Origin: Tubiluchus corallicola
Lineage: Eukaryota; Priapulida; Priapulimorpha; Priapulimorphida; Tubiluchidae
Length of the DNA stretch: 64,000 bases
Direction of reading: 5' to 3'
Assembly: GCA_030141605.1 (NCBI GenBank)
Contig: JAQGDQ010000362.1
Location: forward strand, 124,001-188,000
The position numbers and the translations under genes are program-made. This document shows, in pieces, positions 25,801-37,179 of this stretch (its first letter is position 1; each line of letters begins with the position of its first letter). The notes below the pieces were generated by a model. The model saw only the letters and a program-made list of their open reading frames with translations. It was not told the DNA's origin and made no database searches.

Positions 25801-27427
25801 TTGGTTATTTTCGGGCAAAAAAAGAGGAAAAAATTTAGTGCAGCGCATCCTATTCTACGTCTCATTGCGAATCCAATGGTATATGGCAGGCTTCTGTAGG
25901 ACTTATATCTCCCGTTCACAGAGCGTTTAAAGGAAACCATGTTCGTTTTTCCCTAATGGGCAATATATCAAGTATTATACGGACAATTGCATGTTCGACG
26001 CCCTGTAGGCAGCGGTTCAGTGTTCGACAAAACGGAGCAGGGTATCTATAGCCAAGGCATAGTACCTTACTTTCTTTTTTTCGTTTGGCTAGTTGGCGCT
26101 TTTTGTAGGAGTAATGGCTTATCAAATTGTACATATTTTGACGACTTTCGCGTCATAACTCAGGCGGGTCATAGGGTCACGACGAGAAATTGTAACCTAG
26201 GGTGGCCCCGTACCCTAGCTACAAGCACACCATACTTGGTCAAACAGTACTGTCTAGTTTTTAAGTTATTCCAAAAAGATGCATATCTTGGAAACTAAAC
26301 ATCGCATAACAGCAGATCCTGAATGTCAAATTTTCGACCGGACTGAACATCATTTTTATTGCCGTTTTCTGGCTAAATGAAAATCGACTTGCGATTTTGG
26401 CGCAGCGCATCAGGTTTTTCGTTTCATTGCGAATTCAATGATATATGGCACGCCTCTGTAGGACTTATATCTTCTGTTCACAAAGCGTTTAAATGAAACA
26501 ATATCTATACCTAATGGTGACTTCCATATATATATATAGGTTAAGTCGTCAGTCTTTGTCCGCGAAAAGATGGATTGGCGAAAAGATAGACTGGCGAAAA
26601 GGTGCACTGGCGAAAAGATGCACTGGCGAAAAGATACACTGGCGAAAAGATAGAAAAGTAAACGGATTACTTCAAAAAGTGCAAAAACTGATAGACTCGT
26701 TCGCAAAATTATCGGAATACTGATCTTGTACAAACTACAATTCTCTAAATTGTACCTAATCTACAGAAAATCAGACGTTTGAATGTCACAGATTAATTTA
26801 AAACCCAGATTTCTATTCAAGTTTAAAATCCATCAATATTTTTGTTGCAGTTTAATTTGAAAAAAACTCCGCTATAAAAAGTCAAAGAAAATCCGGAATG
26901 TACTAACCAAATATATAGGAACAGACAATATTGGAAAGGGGGAATAACATTCTGACATACGGCAAAAGGGCACAATATGGGGCAATGTGCTAAAAATCTG
27001 ACAATCTCTTATAGAGAGTGAATGAAATTCTCACATATGGCGAGAAGGATATGTGGGCCAAAAATGTTGAGAACTGCTGCCCTAAAAAGTAACATAAAGA
27101 AATTTGTCATTGGAAAATCGAAGAAAACGTAAAGATCTTACCAGTTTCTTTAAAAACGTGGTACGTCTTTATCGTTTCTTTCTTGTGATTTTTCTCTTCC
27201 ATTTCCAACTCGTCCAGCAGAGCATGGTACTGCTTTAGCATACTGTTTACGTCCGTAACACTCACATTGATTTCGCTACGTGCAGGTATGGCTGAATATC
27301 CTAAATTGTCCAAAATCTTTTGCTGGATTAGCGAGGTTTGATCGGTAACGTTGAAATTTGCAATAACATTTCGACAAAATCTAGCGAGAATAAACAGCTT
27401 CAGAAACACTGTCAATGTATTTAACAT
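19812..27427 (-). CDS. TGF-beta superfamily ligand precursor (nine-cysteine, TGF-beta/activin/myostatin style)
   Basis: Two exons, 27427-27142 and 20677-19812 on the - strand, join in phase 1 (donor CTG|GTAAGA, acceptor TTTTTCAG) to give 383 aa. Residues 1 to about 24 form a signal peptide (MLNTLTVFLKLFILA...). The prodomain has IQQKILDNLGY and NLYFNVSTLKY, plus several N-glycosylation sequons. A dibasic site KAKR|GGF at about residue 258 releases a 125-aa mature domain. That domain has nine cysteines (CH..., LCC, FC, RC, PCC, CAC), including the adjacent pair and the dimer cysteine of TGF-beta, activin and myostatin rather than the seven of BMPs. RPLPML recalls TGF-beta proper. It is a secreted disulphide-linked dimer acting on serine/threonine kinase receptors. 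An upstream in-frame TTG at 27436 was not used, because ATG at 27427 gives a proper signal peptide. The subfamily is uncertain. Confidence 0.93.
22105..22556. repeat. Three diverged ~150-bp tandem repeat units in the TGF-beta intron
   Basis: Units begin near 22105, 22263 and 22400. Each runs: ACCTTGAAA..., TTTTTCTGAT..., an ATCAGCTGG-like block, TTTTAAAGC and a final CGGCGGCCATTTT-like block. Copies are clearly related but differ by many substitutions and small gaps. Confidence 0.7.
23820..23955 (+). mobile_element. LINE 3' tail fragment
   Basis: TTACGGACTAGATTCCAAAA, then TAAATAAATAATTCAATTCAG, closely resembles the 3' end of the LINE at 3.2 kb (GGACTTTGTTCCAAAATAAA, then ATTCAATC repeats). 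Only the tail is recognisable. Confidence 0.55.
24116..24276 (+). repeat. Tandem repeat TTTTCGCCAGTRTATC, left end of the fold-back element
   Basis: Nine or more copies of a 13-17 bp unit containing CGCCAGT. A ~48-bp higher-order block (CCAGTATATCCTTTCGCCAG...) occurs twice in a row with almost no change, which indicates recent local duplication. Confidence 0.85.
25266..25444 (+). repeat. Minisatellite with AGGTAAGTATCATCG-like units
   Basis: About eight imperfect units, around 18-25 bp each, built on AACAGGTAAGTATCATCGT. It lies between the arms of the fold-back element. Confidence 0.7.
26570..26655 (-). repeat. Tandem repeat (inverted copy), right end of the fold-back element
   Basis: Five to six copies of ACTGGCGAAAAGATRSACTGG-type units, the reverse complement of the array at 24116-24276. 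Confidence 0.85.
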
Positions 27428-27782
27428 ATTGTGCAATTTTCAAGCTCTGATAGCCGTTATTGCAAGACTGTGTCATGGTTCGTAGGAACTGCAACATCTA
27501 TATAGCTGCATAATTACTCTACGCGTTTAGTGCGGTTACGCTTCGTGTCTGCGCGAGAGTGTTGGCTTCTGGGCTTCACTAATTCATGTGTACGCTTTGT
27601 ATTTACCTATTGTTAAGCATCGTGTTACCCGATGAAGGTAGCTGCTATAAAAACGTATCCACTTTAAAGTGCGTACTGCAAAGTACAATAATTAGTGGCA
27701 TCCCAAATTACATTTAGGCACCTCAACCGTTATTATCTTTCGTTATAAGCATGATCATCATGATCATGATCATCATTATCCT

Positions 27783-27802
27783 TGTTGTTGTTGTTGTCGT
27801 CG

Positions 27803-27859
<57 letters not shown>
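27783..27859. repeat. (GTT)n/(GTC)n trinucleotide microsatellite
   Basis: A run of GTTs followed by about 20 GTC units, with diverged ATC units on both flanks. It creates spurious Thr/Asp open frames. Confidence 0.95.
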
Positions 27860-28627
27860 TATCATCGCCATCATCATCAGCAGCATCCATATCGTTGTAA
27901 TCGTCGTTGCCGTCACCGTCATTATTATCGTCACATTGTAATGGTTTGTTAGTCATTATTATTGTCAGTCTGCTTAACGTGCTTATTGCTAAAAATATTG
28001 TTTTTATTGTAACTAAAATATTGGGCATTTACGGGAACAATAGATGTATGTAACTACATATATTTTTTAAGGGACCAACTTAAAAAATAAATTCTTGCTC
28101 TCCTTATCACCGTCGTTCTGCACAAGTTAAAATTAATGAATTTTGGAGGCTTCGTTTCAGTAAATGATGAAAAGCATCGAAAGTTTAAACAGAAAATTTT
28201 GTCATTGCACAGGATCATGATAATTAGTTTGCAAAACGCTTGCAATTAAAATAGTTATATTGTTACATTTTATCAGGGCACTATAATGCTTGATTTCAAA
28301 ATCCAGTTATAAGCATAGAGCCAGCAACAAGAATAATGTAATTTGGGAGTAGTAAAATTATAATTTTCCTTTCCGACATTCCGATTAAACTAATTTTAGT
28401 CTAGCGGATCTGACGCACTTTTAAATTGATCAGTTACTGCGTTAACGCAGGGGATGCGTGGGAGGCAGTGGTAATTTGCCAACTGGGTATTATACTAACA
28501 CGTCATGCAAAACTATTCGTGATCTTGGTCGTTACCGTTTGAGAACGTTTTTTTTATTGTTTGCTATCTGTTTCCTTGTCTGCTCACTTGCCGTCTTGAT
28601 TCTCCCGACATCGTTTTTGTCACCATC

Positions 28628-28666
28628 TTCGTCGTCGTCGTCGTCGTCGTCGTCATCATCATCAAT

Positions 28667-28707
<41 letters not shown>

Positions 28708-28709
28708 TA
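28628..28709. repeat. (TCG)n(TCA)n trinucleotide microsatellite
   Basis: About 8 TCG units, then about 18 TCA units, with one interruption (ATCAATATCA). Related TCA/TTG imperfect units continue to about 28800. Confidence 0.95.
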
Positions 28710-29768
28710 TAACATAATTATTATCACTGTTGTCATTGGCATTGTCATTGTCATTGTCATCGTCGTTGTCATTTCCCACACCACCACCACCATCATCAAG
28801 TTCTGTAAAAGTACTTACAAATGCTAAAAGCAGCATGAAAGGTGCTTCCCAAAAAATGTTTGCATTGTAAGGTCTGAAAGAGGACTTTACTAATCAAATT
28901 AGCGTTTTAGCATCAGAATGAAAATAACAAATATATTAATTACCCCTGTTTCGTGGAACATGTAAACGACAGGTATTTTAATAGGTTCACCCTTTGCTTA
29001 GTAACATCTGCTTTTAAGAAAAACAAATTGGAAAAGGAAAAATAAACCACTCTTGTAAAGCTATCCGTGAACATACAAACACCCATTAGAACCTTCATAA
29101 ATGATTAATTTAGCCTTTATTGTAGTCTGCTTCATCTATAACATTACTTTGCATTTGCAAAACTGCACAATGCTTTGTAGCTCCCAACAGTAGCATATTA
29201 AGAATATTTTCACACAGACTATATAATTTCGTTTAGTTCATTTATGTTTACGTGACATTTGTTAAGATTCAGTTTTCTGTTAGTTGCAGCGACTCTTTCG
29301 CACGTATTTGCATTGAAACGTTTATTTGATCTGTGTAACTTCGAAATTAATGAGACTGCATTTTAAATAAGCCACATTATGTAAATGTTAGTACACAGTA
29401 TAAGGACTTAAAAAAACTTTACATAACCGAAGAGAAAGAGGGAAAAGTCTTAAAGAAAAATCATAGGTAAATTACAAATAATGTGTTATATCACGTGTAG
29501 TAAAAAATATGAATTAAAACCACTGCACTTTTTCGTTAGCATGTTTAAAAGACAGCACAAAAACGACACCAAAGTTCAACTTATGCAATGGCAGATGTGC
29601 AAGCCATGTATTGAAGCGAGTATGCACAAACAAACGTTATACTATCAAGGGATTAAGTTCTGATGACTTTTAACAGCAAGCAAACTGACTGCTAACGCTC
29701 AACAGGATTAATTGCACCGGAAGTTGATTTAACATGTCAAGGTTTGTCTGTTCCCGTTAACTTACAAA

Positions 29769-32700
29769 ATGGCGAGGAAAACCTTGTTTGTTTTATTTGT
29801 GTTGTACTTGTACATGTTGTGCAACGTCAACACTTTAGATTTTAAAGGACTTAAAAACGGAATTTTGTCGTTGACAAATGAAGCAATAGATGCCGTTAGC
29901 AGTGTAATTGATTTGTTTAATGACGACTATGATACTAAAGAAAGCGAACAAATTGTAGAACGAAGGACAAGCGATCCATTTGAGGAAACAAAACGAAGTT
30001 TTCTTTTGCGACTTGCTGAATTAAATGGCCTTCAGTCGTGCGCCGAAAATAAGAAAAAGTCGGAATCTGTTGCAGATCTTGCCATTTCTGTTACATCGTC
30101 ATTAAGGAATGGATGGGATAACTTGATGCGTGATAAAATGTCAGGTAACAAAGGCTTTTGCCTGATGGGAAATATTTCTTTGAATTAAAAATAAACGAAC
30201 TGCAACTATACTTATTTCGAAAATGGATAAAACATCACAAAATCCCTTTTGGTCTTCATGATAACGCTTTCCTTCATAAACAGCGTTTTTATCGGTTGTC
30301 GTTCTTAGCAGTCAGAGATATTTGCAGAAATAAACTGGTAATGATTTTTTAATCTGTCATCCCAATATATGGGACACCTTATCTTGGTTTCATAACACAA
30401 TAAACTAAATATTGTGCCGCAAAATAACTGAAATGTATATGTTACAGGCACTGTGTAAAATTTAAACATAAAATTGTTTAAATATAGTACCTATACGTTT
30501 CGGGAATAGTATGAAATAAATGTTTTTGATGCGCAATTTTTTACACTTTACCTAGACATTTTACGTAATAGCTAGGATCTATGCAGGACGCGAACACTGG
30601 CCTTGACAAAGTATAAAATGAATATAATTCGTGTTAAATCCAACTTTTCCTAGACTTTTGCGCAATACCAAGGCATTGTATAGAATGCGTAAAACGTCTT
30701 AGTAAAAGTATTAAATTATGCAAGCAGTTTAAAATAATTAAGGAATGAATTGCACAATCGATGTATGCTCATTACAAAGTATTTTCAAGCAGTTCACTGG
30801 TGCTATAATTTTTATGATTGTTTTTTTTCTTAAAACAAACGATGTACCGTACATTGACAAATTCGTCATTCGTCATTTAGAAAAACAGTTTCATTGCTTT
30901 ATTTGCCTGTCTTTTTCTAATTCAATGTAAATCGTCCTTACATTTTAAGCACGGACTCGCTAGATGTTACTACCTCCATCCTGTATGAAACACAACTAGA
31001 ATGGAAATACTAATGTCATCGTAGAAGCTGTTTTTTGCAAAAAAAAAATTAGAATATGCGTCGCTGGGGCAGATCCAGTTGTACGTTGGAATGAAAGAAA
31101 CCCAACCATGTAACAATGTATAGGGCAGATCCATTTAATGAATGTGACTCATTTAATAGACATATTTGAGGGCCATATTGGGCCTTATCCATGGTATCTT
31201 CTTCAAAATTCCAGTTTCCTACAATGCAAACTGTGTCCTGTGATAGCTTTTAAAGATAAATATAATAACAACAACAGTAACATGACCAAGTTTTAGGATT
31301 CTGCACTTTGTACCGACCGTATCCAAAAACACAATACTCCTACAGTAGGCAGCAGCTTTGAATGAAACTATCATGCAACCTGAAAATTTTTTTGAAATGC
31401 AAATTACAAAAACTTGCAAGTACAGATAACATCACTTATTTCGTAGAACAAAATTGGTATACAAAATGCCTAAGAAATTTACATATAAAAAATTGCTATT
31501 TGTTTTACTTTCGCGTTACCTAAAATTTGTTCACCCTCTATAAAATGCTTAGGAACAGTATATCTGATACGGAAGAATTACATGCTTTGACTAATAAAAC
31601 TTTTGTATTTTAGTAATGCCTAGGAAAAGTGTAAAGGAAACTATTTTAGACACTTTTCCGGGTTTGTCTTGGCACTATATAAAAACTTAGATGATCGATA
31701 GCATACACTGTTTCACACTTTGCCTGTGACATTCTGAAGAAGGAGGTGTACGCATATAGATACGGTAAAATGCTTCTGCCGGGTTAGTGATTCATTTTTA
31801 AGCATCGCTTTGCCATAAGGAGAAAGTTCCAGTTCTGCAACAACCATTTACATTAAATTGGCTGTTGTTGAGTGCTGGATCTTGGCTTGTAGAGTGCCGG
31901 TTATACTGGTTATAAAAATATCTGAATACACTCATAGAAATATTGGTCTGTTATTCATGACTATATACTCAGCCCTTTTAAATACACACAATACTTTTAT
32001 TTGCACACACAGTTTTGTATTCTGACTTATAGATAATAGAAATATGACTCTTAATAATTACTATAACTTGTGGTTTTGAAACAGTTGGTGTTTTAAAAGA
32101 AAAAGCTGCAGAGTTATCTATGATTGCTGATGATGTATCCTCGGAGGTACAGGATTTGTTCAGAGAAATACGTAGAGGGATAAAGTCAGCATCTGTTTGC
32201 TACAAGAACTTTGGATGCTTCAGCAACTGCCCTCCGTTTGACAATTCATTTGGTTTTCTTCCCGAAAATCCTACAAAGACAAAGACGAAGTTTCTGTTGT
32301 ATACTCGGAAAAACAAAAACAGGGCATTGAGGATAAGATATGACAGGCAGAATACAGTAAACAGGACGAGATTTCGGGAATTGTTTAACCCTGAGCACGA
32401 TACAAAGGTTATCATACATGGATTCAAGGAAAGTCGACGTAAACCTTGGGTAAAAGATCTGACTCGAGAAATGTTGAGAAAGGTATTTTCTAAAATATCT
32501 AAATTTTCCATTTTCCAGAAAAAACTTATCCAAATTTAATAAGTTTAATCAAAACTGCTACAACCTTACAATCCCTAACCATATCTGCTTATTTGTACAT
32601 TACGCATAAGCGTAAAAACATCTATTAAATCGAACATTTTTATATTCCAACAGGAAAATGTCAACATTATTGTTGTTGACTGGTCCAAAGGAGCAAGAGG

Positions 32701-34164
32701 CAAGAATTATTTCCGTGCCGTGGCTAACACAAGACTAGTAGGAGCTGAAACTGCGTGGATCATGCAGCTCATTGATCTTTATGTAGGAGCCCAACCTTCC
32801 ACGTTTCACATAGTTGGCTTTAGTTTAGGAGCTCACGTCGCAGGAATAACAGGAGAATTGACACCAGGGTTGTCTCGTATTACAGGTAAGCCATTCAACT
32901 CTGCTATGTTGTTATGTTTGCTTCGTATACACTATATACTCTTTTTATTATTGGCAACGACGGTTAGTGGTGAAGGAAGACAATTAAAAATTTTCTGTTA
33001 ATGATTGCGAAGAGTCTTGAAGAAAAAGACTTACGAACAGCCGTTCTGCATTAGGAATGTCGAAGGTGAAATTACAAGAAATAGCTGAACAAATTGTCGG
33101 CGTTTAGGAACGAGTGAAGAAAGATCCGGAGAGTATTTTCTACAAAAACAGCAATACAAAATAATTAATATAGCAACTGAGAAAGAGAAAGATTACAGAT
33201 AAGACTTAGTAAGATCGACAATGCCTTATGCCAATTTGTCAACTGTGTTAAGTAGACAACAGATATTGTTGCAGGAGTTGATTTGGAACAATGTAATTGT
33301 TTTATAAACATACGCCTAGCGCAAGTAGTCTGGTATTTCCTGGTAATTTTTTACATATATCACGTTTTTTAAATTATGTTGTTAGTCCCTCGCTTTCGAT
33401 CGGACATTCAAGGGCTAAGGAACAAACATAGGAAAGAGCAATGTGTAATAATTTTATACGTAACTATTTTATTGAAATTCAACCATGCTATCATTAGTAG
33501 TATAGTCATAATCATTATCATCATTGTCGTTGTCATTATCGTCATCAACAGAATCATCATGACCGTCGTTAACATCATTGTTATTGTTATTTTATCGCTG
33601 TAACACAAGTTTTTGTTTTGCAATGATATATTGTGTTTAGGTTTGGATCCAGCTGGACCATTATTTGAAGAAGAGGCACCAGGCGTACGGTTGGACGCTG
33701 GTGATGCCCAACTTGTTGAAATTTTGCATTTTAACGGTGGAAACATGTTTCTTGGTTTTCTAGGTAATTATTCACTTTTCCCCAATCTTTTACTGAGGTA
33801 AACATAAGATTTTTTGCTGACTTGCTTGCTTGCTGACGATGTTTTTCCACAGTCAATAAACGTAATTTATTTTTCAGGTGTTCAGGCCCAACAAGGAGAT
33901 GTAGATTTTTACATAAATGGAGGCAGCGTACAGCCTGGATGCAAGCCACCAACCGAAGAAGCAATCACGGCTTTTGCAACTGGGAAGTGTACGAAGGCAT
34001 TAAATTGATTAATTTTGAGTTCATAGATGAAATGCCTTTCATGTTTTGACCAACTAATATATTCGTTGTTTACCAAATGATTGCCACTGCTTCCGCTCTG
34101 TTCAGTGACATTGTAATAACATAATAATTTTGATTGTTATTATTGTCGTTGTTGTTGTTGTTGC

Positions 34165-34198
<34 letters not shown>

Positions 34199-36113
34199 GC
34201 TGCTGCTGCTGTTGTTGTTATCGTTAATTATGCGTGGCGTTATCTTCCCATCAAAAGGGTTCTGTATATTTTCTTGCACCCTGAACTTTAGGTTCACCTA
34301 ATTTTATAGGTCTTTCATAAAATAGTGTCCAATGATCAGTTATTTCTGTATGTGAAGATCTGTAGGAACTCATTTGAATCGTATAATAGCTCTACATACA
34401 TTATAACTGGTTTTTACATTTACATGTCTAGTTTTCTCTATAAAACTGATGTATTTGCTTACAGCTTTGAGTTGGACTGGCGATCTAACAGACTTCATGT
34501 CTTCAAGCTTGATATCAAGGATACGACATAATTAAGACCCTCTTTTCTAAGACCTATAGTTAATCTCACATTTAGGTTGCTTTGTATTAGTTACTCATAA
34601 TTTGTTTTCTCTGGTTTTTATTCTCACAAACTTTCACCACAGACATTGGAAGTCTTTAGTTAAAAAAATATAAAATAAATAAATTTACCAAGCAATATCA
34701 AATGAAGTATTCAATGACACAACTTCGCTTTTTGTAAAATGTTTTCTTCTTCCCGTTACGTTTGCAAGTAATATTATTTATATGCCCCCATTCACAGTAC
34801 TTTCTAGTTTCTTGTTAAACAGAGTTGATAGAGTTAGCCGTCCTTTACGTATCATCAATTATTTGCTGTTAGTAGTACTGATTACGGCACTTTTTGTTCC
34901 AGTGTTTTATTTAAAAAGTTTCACCATCTACATAATTTGTTCGTACATAAATTGGCATTTCCATTGGTTTTTCTGTGACTGCCATTTTTTGCGTACATCG
35001 TGTTTGTGTGACTTGCTGACATATCGCTCTTTCTTCAAATACACGCAACACACGATCTTTAAGTACATTTGAGTTAGGTGTACTTGAAGCTTTGAACAGG
35101 AATTTGATTACTATGCGCATATGTTTCTAGTTTATCCCTAGCAGAGTGACATTAGGTCCTGTGACGGTTTTCGTAAAATTGAATGCTAAATCATGAAAAG
35201 TATTGCGTGATCTCCATACAACCGACACATACATCACATAATTACGGGCTGCTTTGGCATTTTTATTCTTACGAAGAATGCCTAGAGTTACGCGGTATTT
35301 ATCAAGCTCCTAAACTTACGAACTTTTGTAAAATATTTCTTAAAGCTTAGAACACTTTATAAACACCGTAACGCCAAGAACTTTCTTATGAGCTAATAAG
35401 CTTTTGTGAAAGATCATTCTTACGAATATTTTTCCTAACTAAATAATAAATCGAACCCGATGCCTTCTTTTTAAACTGGAAGCAATTTCCCGATAACTCC
35501 TTTATTATAAGGCTATCAAAAATATCTATTAAAAGCTGACAACAGTGATAATTTATTTGTCTAGCATGTGATGAATATATTTAGCCCTGTTTAAACCTGA
35601 ATAATATGTGCATTTGTGGCTCAATAAATAATGTTTAAAAATGTAGATGAAAGTGGTAACACCATTTGTACAATTGTGTGGTATTCAATTTCTGATCAGT
35701 TGCCTTACAGTTTACTAGTCATCTGCATATTTAAATCATAGTTACATTCGTTTTTTCTAGTTGACGAAATTTTTGACCGAGCAAGTTGCAGTCATGAGCG
35801 TAGCCACGATTTCTTTGTCGAACTCGTTAAAAATAGGCAAAACGGATGCAAATTCGCTGCTTTTTTATGCCAGAGTTACAATTCATTCATATCTGGCGAT
35901 TGCTTATCAGCGCAGAAAATGATTCCTATGCAAAGAGTAGAAACCAGAGTACGTGGAACTGCATACATGGAAACATCGTCAGCGAAGCCTTACTGCTTGC
36001 ACATGAACAAAATTTCACTTGCTTTCCAGAAGGGGTCACCACTGCCTGATGGAGTGATTCGAATCACATTCAGACATGTTAACATTAGTGTCGTACTCCG
36101 GCATCGAATGTAA
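29769..36113 (+). CDS. PNLIP-like: Lipase A: secreted pancreatic-lipase-family protein with long N-terminal extension and truncated C-terminus
   Basis: Six exons: 29769-30144, 32085-32482, 32654-32885, 33641-33763, 33878-33988, 35761-36113. All phases match, giving 530 aa. Residues 1 to about 23 are a signal peptide. Residues 24-162 are an unrecognised charged extension, then the lipase fold starts at VCYKNFGCF. The triad is Ser315 (GFSLG), Asp338 (LDPAGP) and His425 (SCSHER). The lid cysteines C398 and C423 are 24 residues apart. The conserved ECGH before DFYPNGG is QQGD here. The last exon continues past the catalytic His into what may be only the first PLAT strands and stops. Two introns present in lipases B and C are absent. 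The fifth donor is weak (AAGT|GTACGA); without it a stop follows six codons later. It probably hydrolyses lipid esters outside the cell. Substrate unknown. Confidence 0.85.
30440..31731. mobile_element. Non-autonomous element in lipase A intron 1 (TGTTACAGGC ends)
   Basis: It begins TGTTACAGGCACTGTGTAAA and ends TTTCACACTTTGCCTGTGACA, which are inverted repeats. Internal CCTAGGCATTTTAT-like motifs recur in both orientations. A homologous copy is at 39867-41085 in intron 1 of lipase B. Confidence 0.65.
33490..33600. repeat. Imperfect ATC/GTT trinucleotide repeat in lipase A intron 3
   Basis: Low-complexity run of ATC, GTC and GTT triplets immediately before exon 4. Confidence 0.8.
34144..34220. 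repeat. (GTT)n microsatellite in lipase A intron 5
   Basis: About 25 GTT units with a few GCT variants. Confidence 0.95.
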
Positions 36114-36408
36114 TTTTGGTTTGCCTCTTTTCTGTTTTTGTTTCATGGATTGTTTCAGTTTACCTTTTATTTTTTTAGTTTCCACTTTATACCAATCTAA
36201 CATTCATTGCCATTTCGCGTTTGTTCATAATTATTGCTTTTATGATTTCTAAAACCTCCAAATGGCTCATAATTCACAGACTTTTTAAATATACTGCTAT
36301 CACAGGCTTTTCAGGTACACCACCATCCGGAATTTGTCACTTAAGGACAGGTTATATTATACTTGTCATTTAGATGGGCAGAAATGTCTTTATGCAGATG
36401 TGTATGTA

Positions 36409-36414
36409 AATAAA
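36409..36414 (+). terminator. Candidate polyadenylation signal of lipase A
   Basis: AATAAA about 300 nt after the lipase A stop. It is the first canonical hexamer I noticed downstream. Confidence 0.4.
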
Positions 36415-37179
36415 TAAGCTTTCCCTTCCATAAGAGAAATAGCCGAACACAGCTTAGCAGATGACACCGGCCATGCAGAAGCAGTTTTCTCAATGATTCC
36501 TCATCCATTTACTAGCCATGCTAGGGCACTGCTTAACTAGCGCTGTCAAACACTCAGCACAAATGTTTAATTGTTACTTCAAAAGAAACTTCTACTAAAT
36601 TGTTTGGATATCCATAGACAAGTTATTTTGTTTTTAAATGAAAAATAGCCAAAGAAAAGTAACAATCACGCTTGTATGTCTCGCACGAAAAAGGGATGCT
36701 CAAAACTGATAAGGTCTAGCTTGCTTCTAGCAGGCCATTTTACGCTGTGCTTAAGTTACAATGGCATAATTCTACTTGAATATGCAGTACATCTATAACA
36801 TCTGAATGAAGCTGAACTGGTGACTCTTCAACTTCTTAGCTTGGTGACTGTCAGTTTTGTCATGTATATTCAAAGTCAATAATGGGCCTAGTAGATGTTT
36901 ACCTTATTTCAGTACTGGAAGATCTCATGACAGAAGTACTGCGACAGGCCTCACAATGCAGAAGCTATTCAACACCCCAACTAGTCTTGATGGCCGGGTA
37001 GAGCTGATATATAATGCCAGGAGTTCTGTGCGTAGACATAAACGTCTTGTACTAGAACATTTCTATATAAAAGACGGATCTACTCAGTCACGGTAATTAT
37101 ATGTATTGTTTTGAGGCCCCCGCTTTATCGGTAAGTTCAATGTCTATATCATGTGCACACGCAGAAAAAAATTGTATCA

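Larger units (their letters stand above)
24112..26660. mobile_element. Fold-back-like element with ~600-bp inverted arms ending in tandem repeats
   Basis: The left arm (about 24112-24775) and right arm (about 26080-26660) are imperfect reverse complements over their length. Shared landmarks include AAAAAGATGC, TGTAGGACTT, GTTTTCTGGCTAAA and an ACCTAATGG block. The outer ends are arrays of a ~16-bp unit, TTTTCGCCAGTGTATC, in opposite orientation. A second, direct copy of part of the right arm lies at about 25790-25950. The core is non-coding. This is the plan of Foldback (FB)-type elements. It sits in the TGF-beta intron. Exact ends and target duplications were not resolved. Confidence 0.7.
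27428..29768. other. Head-to-head intergenic region between the TGF-beta ligand and lipase A
   Basis: The two genes diverge from this 2.3-kb spacer, so both promoters should be here. A minus-strand CTATATAG at 27498-27505 is a weak TATA candidate for the ligand. Two trinucleotide microsatellites lie inside. I recognise no exon. Confidence 0.5.

Noticed and set aside
27723-28836. Thr-, Asp-, Ser- and Met-rich open frames
   Set aside because: Translations of GTC/TCA trinucleotide microsatellites.
34006-34008. Stop codon after exon 5 taken as the end of lipase A
   Set aside because: B and C splice at the equivalent position, and using the weak donor at 33989 gives an in-phase join to the His-containing exon. 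Kept only as an alternative form.
36857-37096. 79-codon + strand open frame between lipases A and B
   Set aside because: No match to PLAT exons or any family I know, and no good splice context; probably repeat-derived.
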